Part shown: one piece after another, positions 36,696-47,227 of the stretch | Layout: the number at the start of each line of letters is the position of its first letter | How positions within the stretch are numbered: position 1 is the stretch's first letter | From: Diprion similis | Lineage: Eukaryota > Arthropoda > Insecta > Hymenoptera > Diprionidae | Direction of reading: 5' to 3' | Assembly: GCF_021155765.1 (NCBI RefSeq) | Contig: NC_060110.1 | Location: 21,350,001-21,414,000, forward strand | DNA: 64,000 nucleotides | The notes under the pieces: generated by a model | Databases searched by the model: none | What the model was told of the DNA's origin: nothing | The model's input: the letters and a program-made list of their open reading frames with translations, nothing else | Program-made: the position numbers and the translations under genes

Positions 36696-36734
36696 GTAAT
36701 TTTCACACATGCGTCCATACTGTGTGAAAATTAC
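36696..36734. repeat. Perfect 14-bp inverted repeat with 11-nt loop
   Basis: GTAATTTTCACACA (36696-36709) is followed by its exact reverse complement (36721-36734). It could form a small hairpin or be the relic of a short element; no target duplication is clear. Confidence 0.7.
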
Positions 36735-36888
36735 TCTATTTTGATTTGGTGCTTCTGATGTAAGAGGTTTGTCCTAATTATTGGTGAAAAACACATCTTA
36801 TTAAAAGAGAAATTTTTACGTTAAGATAATTGGTACTAGCTCAGCGTTTCTTCGTTCAGTTCTTGGTACCAGTTAATCCGATACTTTA

Positions 36889-37269
36889 TTGAACCCAATA
36901 CTGAAGACTGCACGTGACTTTTTCTGGGAAGAGTGGAAATATTTGCTGAACGAATATGAGATTCAGCGCCAATTATTACGCTATCTAACATTCAAAGAAT
37001 CCGCAATCAAGTTGAGTGAACTAAAACTGCTCGTGCAGCGCCTCGAATACGCTTGTTCCGACGACCTGGACGACGAAAAACATCGTCCCTCTGACCTGGA
37101 CCACGAATACGCTGGTTCCTTCGACTTGGGCGACGAATACTACGGAGCGCTGCTCCTGGACGACGAACAACATCGTCCCTCCGACCTGGACCACGAAAAC
37201 TACGAAGCGCTGGTCATGGACGACTTGACCCATGTACCGCTTATAATCTATGGTAGATTTAACCGCTAA
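36889..37269 (+). CDS. Unknown frame: helical leader plus aspartate-rich repeats
   Basis: I do not recognise this protein. The first part (ARDFFWEEWKYLLNEYEIQR, then LLRYLTF and SELKLLVQRLEYA) is charged and predicted helical. From about 37056 it passes into repeats of the pattern LDDEKHRPSDLDHEYYGALL, about 20 residues or 60 bp per unit with shortened variants, and stops at 37267-37269. No ATG opens the frame (the first available codon is TTG at 36889), so a start would have to come from an upstream exon or the frame is fortuitous. About 75 bases from the leader (36957-37030) recur inside the chimeric FAR fragment at 56336-56412, showing that this segment has been copied within the locus. 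Confidence 0.35.
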   Translation: MNPILKTARDFFWEEWKYLLNEYEIQRQLLRYLTFKESAIKLSELKLLVQRLEYACSDDLDDEKHRPSDLDHEYAGSFDLGDEYYGALLLDDEQHRPSDLDHENYEALVMDDLTHVPLIIYGRFNR

Positions 37270-37614
37270 TCTATGTGATTCGTCACCCACGATATAACCT
37301 TCATAATCGCACTAGTTTTGAGTAACGTACGAAACGATATCTTCCCTTACCTTTAGGTGATTCTCTTGAGTATTATATACACACTGTGATATCTCCCTGA
37401 ATAAACAATTCCCATCTGGCACCATGTTCATAACTTTTACACTCATTTCACTGATTTAATCAATTTATCTCTCTTTTTTAAAACTGTTATTTTTGTTGCT
37501 ACCATGACTACTTAAAACTGAACGCGATTATCTGACGTTACAGTCGGCAATACTGCAAGTATATTTCGGAATGTACCTTTCCTGGACAACCCCTCGCAAC
37601 CTTGACTACGAAAC

Positions 37615-37964
37615 TACTGAGCTCTGTTCCTGGACGACGGAAAACACATTCCCGTCGTCCTGGACCACGAATGCTACGTAGCGTGGACCACGAAAACTAC
37701 GGAGCGCTGGTCCTGGACGACAATCAACATCCTCCTATCGACCTGGACCACGAATACTACGGAGCGCTGATCCTGTACGACGGAAAATACGTTCCCGTCA
37801 TCCTGGACCACAAATGCTACGTAGCGCTAGCTCTGTACTGCGGAAAACACCTTCCCGGCAACCTGGACCACAATAATTTAATAGACTACGGAGCGCTGGT
37901 CCTGGACGACGGCAAACACCTCCTCGTCAACCCACCTTCATGCGTATTACAATTTCAATCTTAA
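37615..37964 (+). repeat. Aspartate-rich 60-bp minisatellite, second block
   Basis: About five and a half degenerate 60-bp units with the consensus CTGGACGACGGAAAACAC, then CCTGGACCACGAATACTACG and GAGCGCTGGTC. The frame is open from about 37676 to 37964 (LDDNQHPPIDLDHEYYGALI and similar). The first unit is joined out of frame after GTAGC at about 37682, so the array has at least one indel relative to the 36.9-37.3 kb block. The two blocks are separated by roughly 380 bp of AT-rich unique sequence. It may be a second exon of the same repetitive protein or non-coding minisatellite. Confidence 0.6.
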
Positions 37965-38039
37965 AAACGCTAACTTCATTAATCTTAAAATCGTCAATCT
38001 TAAAAACGTTAACTTCACGCGATTAAAACCTTTTTTTTA

Positions 38040-38092
38040 TATATAGAGATAGGTAGATAGATAGATAGATAGATAGATATATATAGATAGAT
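38040..38092. repeat. (GATA)n microsatellite at the duplication boundary
   Basis: An interrupted GATA/TA tract. Directly after it (about 38092) begins the sequence shared with the second plus-strand FAR locus (about 56585), so the repeat coincides with the left edge of the duplicated block. Confidence 0.85.
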
Positions 38093-40310
38093 TATGATTT
38101 GCATTTGTTTGTATAATGCGCATGACGTGGGTAAAATGATTCGATTAATTTACATTCGTACGCCTGGTATCTCATCCATAAGTAACGCGAATAGGGCGCC
38201 AAGGTACAGAAGTTCTCCAACCGCAATCGAACCAGAATGTCGGAAATACGACAGTCTTACGCTGGGCGGAACGTCTTCATCACCGGTCAGTGTTTCCAAA
38301 TGAGAAAAAAAAATTATTTTCGGGATATTACGATTTTTCTACATTACTCGACCGCAATTATTTGAAAAAATTTTGGCCCACGTTCGATTGTGAGAAAAAC
38401 GCGTAAAATTATTGATCGTTCCCTCCAGGTGGAACCGGCTTCTTGGTAAAGGACTGGTGGAGAAGTTGCTCCGAAGCTGTGAAGAAATCGGAACCGTCTA
38501 CCTTCTGATTCGTGAAAAAAAAGGGAAAACTGCACAAGAGCGAATCGATTCTCTGCTCCTCGAACCGGTGAGATTTGAGGAATTTCTTCTAGTGTGTGAG
38601 CTGGCCATTATAAATCGCGCATATCTTTCGCTGCAGGTGTTTGACGTTTTGCGGACCAGCTTTCCGAATTTTTCTAAAAAGATTCATCTAGTTGCCGGTG
38701 ACGTAGCCTCCGAAGGACTGGGATTATCAGCAGAGGATCGCGAGCGCATCGTCAACGAGGTTTGCAGGATGCACATTGACTCTTCATATCCACTTGTCGG
38801 CCCGTGAAAAGCAGCAAACTCTTTCAGGTTTCCGTGATCTTCCACGTGGCGGCCACAGTGCATTTTACCGAAAGACTGGACAAAGCCATTTCCCTGAACG
38901 TCAACGGCGTTAAACACATGCTGGACATCGCCAAAGCATGCAAGAACCTGGCGGTAAGAGAGGATTTCTTCAACATCTTACAGTGGGGCCAACTGGAGGA
39001 ACCGGCTGTCGATTACCACGACGTCTCCCTTCCTTCGACCTGCCAAACACCTCACTCGCCGTCACCTTAACGCTTTTCTGTTTCGGGTCGGGGTTCACGT
39101 GTCGACTGCTTTCAGCAACTGCGTCCTCGGTAGCATCGACGAAAAGTTGTACGCTCCGCCATTGAGCTACAGGGAGGCGAACGATCTCTGCGAAAATCTG
39201 AGGAACAGTGAGATGTCGGAAGACGAGATTGAATCTGTTACGAAATCGTAGGTTTTCGAACTAACTTGTGGCGCCGAGTGCACGGCTGAGGATAGTAATC
39301 GAAGTGATTAATTGCAGAGTCTTGAAGGGATGGCCGAACACTTACACTTTCACCAAGGCTATCGGCGAAGGTGTCGTCGCCGAATTTGCTCGAGAATTGC
39401 CGTTCGCAGTTTGCAGACCATCGATCGGTGATATTCTTATTCTATGATTGTTCTTACCTTGACTGAAGTGAACGTTGTCCCTAGAAATCCAGTAGACTAT
39501 TGCATAAATTGACAAACGGATTGTGACTCGGATCAAATTGAAGGCTGAATTTTTATTTTCTGATTGTTGTTCTCATAACCATTGCACATTGAAAGACAGC
39601 AATAATTATCCGTAGTAATAAATTCATACAACGAGCCAACGCCAGGCTGGATTTCTGGTCTTAATGGGTTTCCAGCGATGCTATGTGCAATTACTCTCGG
39701 CTTAAATCGCGTCGTTTTGATTAACGATGATGTGAGAATCGATATAGTTCCGGTGGATTATGTCTGCAACGCCTTAATTTCTTGCGCTTGGGAAACAGCA
39801 GTCACTAAAGAAAGGTAACGTCTCGGAATGCTGATTCATACTGCCCACTATATAAGGAAAAACAAAATATAAACACATTTACGTTATGGAACGCACACTT
39901 TCTACTATGGAAAATCAGAAAAATCAAACTATCACGACCTTCGAAAGTTATTGTGCAATTTTCCGGTCAGTAAATATCCGCTATTGTGCATTCGACCGGT
40001 TTGCTTTTAGGCACCATGAGGATATTTCTGTCTACAATTATGTCAGCGGAAATGAGAAACCAATAACTTGGAGGCAGTTTCGAAGAAATTACGAACGTTC
40101 TGAACGTGAAAAGCCATCGATTCAAGCGATTTACTATCCCTTTATCTTCTGTACAAAATCAAGATTTGTTTGCGAAGTAATACAATTTCTTCTGCATATT
40201 CTGCCGGCGCTCATAATTGACGGCGTTGCAAGAGTGTTAGGAAAACAGCCCCGGTAAGCTTAAAATTCTACCGATATCTGTATATTATGATCGAGTATTT
40301 CCGGGGCACA

Positions 40311-41427
40311 GCCTTTGCGCCATCTCGTGTTATCTTTTTTTAATTCTGGACAAGCAGAAGTCGTGAACATATGGGATAGACATGTAAGAAGCACCTTCAC
40401 TTCTCAATTATATTTAAATCATTACATGCAATGGCAGTGAAAAAATTAATGGGTGACTTCCAAGAAGTGCAATTAGATATTTGTAGAGGACCGAGTATTT
40501 CCAAGGGTACAACATTATGTACAAGTTTTCATACCTCTTGAACAGATTGATGTTAATAATTCTCGCTGTATTTTTGATACGGTAATTGGTGAAACACCAG
40601 GCCAAAATGGCTTAAACAATAATATCAATCATTATGATGTTGTTATTGAGCTAACGAGGAACACGTTTCAATGTGCCAACGGGAATTTTGATCATGTATT
40701 TTTTTTAGGTAGTCGGAGGTCCCAAAAAGAAAACCCTAAGACCGTTCGCCTGCTTTTATTATAAAATAATTTTCATCACTCCGCAAGCCGAAAACATTTT
40801 GTTCAGACAAATCAGAACTAGTGAAAATGAAAAGAGAAATTGAAGAAAAAAAATCACAAATTCATATTTCTTGAAAATCTGAATTTGCAAGCAAACGGCC
40901 TTCGGGTTTTCTTGTTGGGACCTCCAACTACCCAAAAGAAAAATATGATCAAAATCCTCGTTGGCACATTGAAACGTGTTCCTCGTAAGTTTAGAACCTT
41001 AGTTTATTAAGAAAGTTGAAAATTTGGTGATAAACAATAAATATTTAGGTCATTTATGAAGTGAGGTTCTAAACTTACCGCAATAACAACATAATAATAA
41101 TTAGTATTATTTTTTGAGCTATTTCAGCCTAATGTTTTTCCTAATGCCGTGCCTCAAATACACCGAGAATTATCCGCAATAGTCTCTTCATGTACATTCC
41201 AGACATAAAAAAATTGTACATAATTTGGTAAGTATAGAAATACTTTTACTTCTAAAAATATCTAATTGCACTTTTTGAAAGCCGCTTTCTATTTTCACTG
41301 ACATTGTGTGTCTTTATTCACTTAGAATTGAAGAGTAAAGCAGCTTGTTACATGTCAAAGCCATTTGTTTACGAGTTTTGCTTGCCCAGAATTTGAGAAA
41401 AATAAAAAGACGAGATGGCGCAAAAGC
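40311..41427. repeat. Long imperfect inverted repeat filling intron 8 (pseudogene copy)
   Basis: The left arm (about 40311-40753) and right arm (about 40885-41427) are inverted, diverged copies. Matching landmarks include GCCTTTGCGCCATCTCGT versus ACGAGATGGCGCAAAAGC at the outer ends, GTGCAATTAGATAT and ATATCTAATTGCAC, and GGTCCCAAAAAGAAAACCC versus GGGTTTTCTTGTTGGGACC near the loop. The arms are about 445 bp each once the 94-bp insertion in the right arm is discounted, with a loop of about 130 nt. It occupies most of the 1264-nt intron 8. Intron 8 of the minus-strand FAR is only 113 nt and lacks it. A transcript would fold into a long hairpin. Confidence 0.85.
40985..41078. mobile_element. 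94-bp nested palindromic-ended element inside the right arm
   Basis: GTAAGTTTAGAACCT (40985-40999) and AGGTTCTAAACTTAC (41064-41078) are perfect 15-bp inverted ends. The left arm of the surrounding inverted repeat has no counterpart for this segment: there CCTCGT is joined almost directly to the CAATAACAAC block. It therefore inserted after the inverted repeat formed. Size and ends suggest a tiny MITE. It is present at the same place in the second locus (about 59476-59570), so it predates the gene duplication. Confidence 0.65.
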
Positions 41428-42113
41428 TGCGCGCCAAAGAACTTCAGAAGCGTATATAGTTTCGATTTATTCGGTTCGAGTCGCACTTGTGGCATCAATG
41501 ATTTACCATCATTTCAGGTTACTACAGGTTGCGACAATAATATGGAAGGCGTGGATCGCCTTCGAATATTTCGGCACGGGGCAATGGGACTTCAAAAGTC
41601 ATCGAGTTCAGAACCTGTGGCAACGAATGGGGCCTACGGACAAGAAGGAATTTCCTTTCAACATGCAAGAAGTCGACTGGGAGAAACATTGTGCACGTTT
41701 GATTGAAGGTTCCAAAAAGTACTTAATAAAGGACCCTCCTGGAACTGAAGCCAAGGCGAAACGACGATACATTTAGTTAGTAAATACTGAGTTGCGGTAC
41801 AAGTGTGCAAAGCACGTGATTCTCGCACGAGTGTAGCGGGTGTTTCAAGAGTGAAAAACACATCGACGTAGAGAATGGACTGCGAGAGCTGGCCAAAAAC
41901 ATGTTCGCCGATTAGAAAGAGTCAGATAGCAATACGGGCCTATTCGTGTCCTTGTTTGAGCTATTTCGATGTGATATTCAGCCAATGGCGGTCTTGGAAA
42001 AAGACAGCGATTCGCACTAACAACGCTCCATCTCGCTTGCAGAGCTGCGAACACATTCCATAGACTTATGAAGATAGACTGCGCGGTCCTTTTGCCGAAC
42101 TGAAGCCTGAACG

Positions 42114-42280
42114 AGAAAGAGAAAGCAACAGCGGGAGTCCGACCTCTCACTCTAATCGGTCACTTGGCCGGGGAAGCACCCAGCTCGTACTATGCAAGTA
42201 CACCACCCCGCTTGCCTGGTGCTCCCCACCCCTTCGACCGTGCAACAGAGAGGTCGGACCCCGCTGTTGGTTTCTCTTTT
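42114..42280. repeat. ~165-nt hairpin-forming segment in intron 9 (pseudogene copy)
   Basis: Outer arms AAGCAACAGCGGGAGTCCGA (within 42117-42148) and its near-exact reverse complement TCGGACCCCGCTGTTGG (within 42246-42279) pair over about 33 bp with few mismatches. Inside them CGGTC pairs with GACCG, and GGGGAAGCACCCAG with CTGGTGCTCCCC, leaving a small apical loop with GTAC on both sides. This is GC-rich relative to the intron. It could be a structured RNA or a MITE; I recognise neither family. Confidence 0.7.
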
Positions 42281-45200
42281 TAATTAGGGCATCAGCACGG
42301 ACTGCCGAGTCTATCCAGTAATTCTGTGACATATTCCGTGCATTGCTTGTCAGGTAGGGAACACGCGGTCTATTTTCTACGTCGAAACAAAAACTCGAGT
42401 GTGAGTGCCACGTACGCGCACGTGTAAGGTATACTATTTTTCGTGATACCTGTAATGGGAAGTTCGAATCAAGATAATAGAAACAGTAGTAGTCTAACCT
42501 GAACGAAGATGCGTAGCTGGAACACAGCGGACGCGATGACAGTCACGCTCGTCACGTCCAGTGGCGCTAGTTCAGCTCCTAAAACTGTATCGCAACAAGC
42601 AATACTTAACAATTTTCAACATCACCCAACGGTTTTTCAAGCGTAGGGGAATCGGGCGCAAAGTCGAACTTTCCATGCAGGTGTTCGAAAAAATTTGTAC
42701 TGAATCACCACTTTGATAATATATTAATCGCGACCAACGAATCATCGTTAATTACAGGCCTTTTCAACGGAAGTTAAAACATTTCTGATAATGTAATTTT
42801 CATTTCCCATGTATTTCAGCTTGTACATCATCCACTCGATGGTTCGTCTCGTATTATATTCCTTCGCTATATGGATGGTATGGAAAACATTTTGGTAACA
42901 CATCGTCCCGCGTTGTTGAAGAATGTACAAGATGATCACCAGGTTATCGAACGCACTGCATAAAATAACGAAGAATTCTACAATATTCCGCATCGGTGGA
43001 GGCCACAAGCTGTCGATCTCTGTCGAACAAGAAATTTATAAACAATCTAATGAAATGAGGAGTGATTCGGCTGAATAGTAATAAATTCAATATTCTGCAT
43101 ATTGTTCACCGCGTTTCTTTTCAAATGTTTTTTATATTGGACCTTGTACGATTAAACCGATTTCTAATCTGACTCTGACCTGAATATTTCCAACTTGCGT
43201 GGCAACATCTAGCGGCAGGAAATGACCCGAGGTCAACTGAATGTATTACGCAATTACGCACGTACATACAACGTAGAAAAATTACTCAAGCTACATTGTC
43301 ATGAAGTAGCAGAATCGTTAATGTCAGTTGAATCTACTGCGCGGACTCTCCAAACTTGAATCAGTGAAAATTCACTGATTTTTAGTTATTACTATACCAC
43401 TGGAAAAAACAGTACGAATGCAATGACGATTTAGTGACGTCTCATTGATGTCGAGTTTATGTACACGATTATTTAGAGAGCTGATTGGACACTGTCCACG
43501 TCTTTGGAAACTTTCTGTTATTCACCTTCATCACCACGATGACCCAACATTCAAGTCCTTAGTAATGAAATGTAAAAAATGGAAATAAACATGTTTAATA
43601 AGAATTATTCATCACTAACGGAGTAGCCTTTGAAAAATTTTAATTAAAAAATTACTCACCATCAGAATGTAATACTTAATTATCATTCCTAGACTGAATT
43701 TTTTTTCGTTGCGTAATGGGATTGAATAATTTAACTTTTTTGTTTGTTTGAATGCGTTTTTCTAATGCGGATTAATTTTCGTTTCCAGGTATGTATATTA
43801 CATTTCACTCCCGAGGGGAAAGCGAACAGCTTTGAAAACGCTGAAATTTTCTCTTCGAGAGCGTTCAATCAATCAACATCGCGTTGATTTTGTCAACAGT
43901 TAAAAATTCACCCTAACAAATGAATTTTTGTTCAAGAAGCGAAGCATACCTTACGATTCTTGAGCAAAGACAAGAACGATCGTTTACAAATTTCAATCAA
44001 CTGAATTAAAAATTGCAACGCTAATTGAATTTCAAAATATAATCGTATAATCAGTTCATCCTGATTTATGAGAAACATGTTCAACTTTTTCGGTCGAAAA
44101 TTATAAACGGATTTTTCAATTGGTATTAATTTGAATTCTGAATTCATTATTCACGATGCATGAAGCAAATTTTAATTTCGAAATATTTTTTCGCCGTAGG
44201 TATAGCGAGAAAATTGGCAAGATTTTTACAGAGTAAATTCAACGATTCGAACCCGTCATAAATCATTCCATTTTATTTTCTCAGACAACGAAGACGCAGC
44301 CTGCTCTCATTACGTGATGAAAGTCGAAATTTTAACGAGATGCTTTACGTCCCAGCTGCACCAGTTGACAATGAATATTAATTAGAAGTCTCGTCCAATT
44401 AGTGCGGCAAATTGGTTAAAAAAACATTTTAACTCACTGTCAGAAGGATTTTGTCTCATCTCGACTCTGGTCTAAGGAGCAGTTTGCACAACGCCCAGTA
44501 CTAACCAAACTTAACCGAGTCGTAAGTCGGCTCGCCGCTACTTGACTTGGCTTACCGGGCTCTAGCAGCCATTTGATCTAGTATTCCATGGATCGTCGAG
44601 TTAACTTGCTACCAATTCATTATAAATTAGAAGGGAGCGCATTCCTCGTGAAAAATTGACCATTGTCTCTCATTAGCCGGCCGAGAAACACCCGCTAAAT
44701 ACCGAGCAGCCCTCTAATAGAGAGAAATTTGTCATAAGTCACGCGAACCCAAGGCTGGAAACTGAGAGAAACACGTACGTCCACCTCTAACAGCCGTTTG
44801 ACTCGAAGCGAAGATAACTACGTGGAAAATTCTCATCAATTTTGACAAACACCGAATTGAATAGTTGTCTTTTTCTCTTAGCGCTAAGCGAAGAAAAGTC
44901 GCATCCACGCACAAGATTTTTGGTGACTCATTTCGCTCAGGGGTTGTTGTAGGATCCACGATTTCATGGAGATACCAAGTTACGAGGTACCAATGGCGAG
45001 GAACGAAACCGCGAACTTTCCCCATGGCGTGTCTCTTGTGTTATGGTGGTAAGGTAGTACATATCACCCGTCCAGGGTGCCAATATACACAGAACCATGT
45101 TTTGTGGGGAGACATTATTTTCTTGGGGGTTCGTCTCGTCTTTCGTACCTTTCAATATTAGAAGTATTATGTTACCTCGGGTTAAAAGGCCCGTGAGAGC

Positions 45201-47212
45201 GAGACTAAAAGCTTTTTTTAGAGTTCCGTTATGGTTTCGTGACATACTCGAGCTGTATGTGGCCACCTATAACGTAATGTTTATTTTATTAAACTCCCCG
45301 AAACGCCCGTGTCCATCCTTCAATAAAGTCGAAAATTCACCCCTAGTGACGCTTGGGGTGCGTTTTGGGAATTCGCGGGAAATTCAGGACGAAAATATAA
45401 TAAGTCTGCACGGTGTTACTGAATATTCAAAGCTACATGATGTTTCGTTCAGAAGCGACAGTTTCGATTTGACGAAATCACCTGAAAAAGTTGTTGCGAA
45501 TAGCAAGGAGACAATCCTCGATAGAGGATATCTCTTAAATTCAATTTTACAAAGTCGCTCTCGAAACTCCAAGTTTTCACATTTAAATAACACGAGAAGC
45601 TATACAGACTAGACTGTTCGGATATTTTTATGAAAATCCAATGCCTACAAGTTTAGCATTCAAATATTCATTTTAAAGTCGATACTTTACCTACTAAAGA
45701 CATTCGAGGATTTATTTTGATCTAAAATTGACTTTCAAGCCACGACTTACAACTTTGAAACCGTTTGATCTAAGGATTTGACTCAATATAGACACTTTTG
45801 CACGACACTTGATTTTTCACAAAATGCTCCTAAAATCTAGTCCGTATCAGTAATTACGGCTAAGTGATAAAAATTGAAAAAAAATGGCATCTTCGTCGGG
45901 TTAATCAAACGAAAAACGCGGAAATTTGAGAGCAGCCTTCTAAAATTAGACTTAAGAGAAATCCTTCCGCAGAGGTTCTTTTCCTCCCAAACGAAAATAG
46001 AAATAAAAATACCGCCTTCGATTAAACCCCCCTAATTAAAATATTCAATCAAGAATTCACCCGGCCGATAGATCAGCCTACGATACCGTTTAACGATCTC
46101 GTGAGTCGCGATCCTAGGACGCATATCTAGGACAACGAAGAGCTCGGAACGTACGGAATTACGACCGGTAGAACAAGGCTCAAGTACTCCAAGAGACACA
46201 AGAGTGGAAGGAGAAAGGACAAGTGTGACGAAGCTGGGGTGAAAAGAGGGAAAGCGTACGACCTCGCACGACTTCGTGACCCCGCGGTTTACGGGGTAAG
46301 GTCATGTTACACTGTACGTTTGGGGGGGGTGAAACGGCAGCCAGTAGCCAGTATATGATCCCTTGTTTTTGCAGCGTGGAACTCCAGCTCGAGAGCTGCA
46401 GGACGAGAGGTGGAGGAGGAAGAATGATAAGGATCGGGGTTGTTAGCTACGTGCCTTTCACAGAGAGTGAATTCCTACCGTTGAATATCCGTGTATAATA
46501 CGTACCAACTCTTATTGCAGTGGAAAAGTTTGCCAATGATCTCGTGTGTCTGTTATCGTACATACAGGAATCGGAAAAGAAACCGAGCTCTCTTCCTTTC
46601 GTCAAGGAAGAATCTTTCTCCTCGAGCTTTTTTTTTCTTTATCCTTTGTATATAACTTCGGACAACCCAAGACATAAAAGGAAGCGAGGAAAAATGTGAG
46701 GAAATAGAAAGAAACTGCGTAGAAATATCGCGATGAAATCAGGATCCGTGGCACTTTGAGATCCTCGGTGATTGAAGCGGAAAAATTTCAGTACAAGGTA
46801 TGAACTGTTGAGCTTAAGACTTAGTTTCATATCTTTTGGAACGAATAACAAGAGGTTTGATAGATTTTTAACCTAGGGCTTCGAACGGCCGGTGTCGTAA
46901 CAGTTTCAACCGCCGAATTCGAACTTCTAATCTTCTGCAACCATGCAGATACCTATAATTGGCAACCTGACTAGACAATGACACGGAAGGTGAAGGATCG
47001 ATGCCAACTTGAGTGTGGCTGTCAGACGAAATAAGCGCAAGAACTGTGTGTCGAGATATATTTGTTTCGTTCGATTCGTGCGCAAATTTCTGTCTTGAGC
47101 CACGGCGCACGGTTTATAGAATCTGCAAACAGCAGTCTGTCTGGATTCTGGGGGTTAAATCATTCCGAATATTGGAGATTAGCCTAGCGGTTTATCAAAT
47201 CGCGAAGGGAGA

Positions 47213-47227
47213 GGGGGGGGGGGGGGG
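47213..47227. repeat. G15 homopolymer
   Basis: Fifteen consecutive G within a G-rich purine run; a possible quadruplex-forming tract. Confidence 0.9.

Larger units (their letters stand above)
38237..42898 (+). pseudogene. Fatty acyl-CoA reductase, disrupted ten-exon copy
   Basis: Exons correspond one-to-one with the intact plus-strand gene: 38237-38285, 38429-38567, 38637-38759, 38828-38953, 39087-39247, 39318-39427, 39616-39814, 40011-40253, 41518-41775, 42820-42898. Two independent lesions are visible. Exon 2 is 139 nt, not 140: TTGGGTAAA of the sister reads TTGGTAAA at 38443-38450, which shifts frame inside the Rossmann loop and brings a TGA at 38506-38508 after 42 codons. The exon 5 acceptor, CAG in the sister, is CGG at 39084-39086. 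Residue 7 is also Ser where the sister has Phe. The remaining exons are open, keep YTFTK in exon 6, and end with the membrane-helix exon. A shared AATAAA lies at 43080-43085. It is a young pseudogene, or a null allele if one lesion is polymorphic; a 1-bp assembly error could explain the deletion but not both changes. Confidence 0.88.

Noticed and set aside
38412..38807. 131-codon frame that reads in phase through exons 2 and 3 of the broken FAR, starting in intron 1
   Set aside because: It lacks exon 1 and begins at a non-ATG codon in the intron; it exists only because the 1-bp deletion leaves the downstream frame open, so it does not rescue the enzyme.
41345..41776. TAG at 41774-41776 as the natural stop of the plus-strand FAR
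   Set aside because: The phase-2 donor just before it leads to exon 10 at 42820, which encodes the membrane helix found at the end of FARs, and the minus-strand gene has the same exon arrangement.
45097..45612. 171-codon ATG-initiated frame, plus strand
   Set aside because: No recognisable domain, and a comparable antisense frame overlaps it; kept only as part of the intergenic description.
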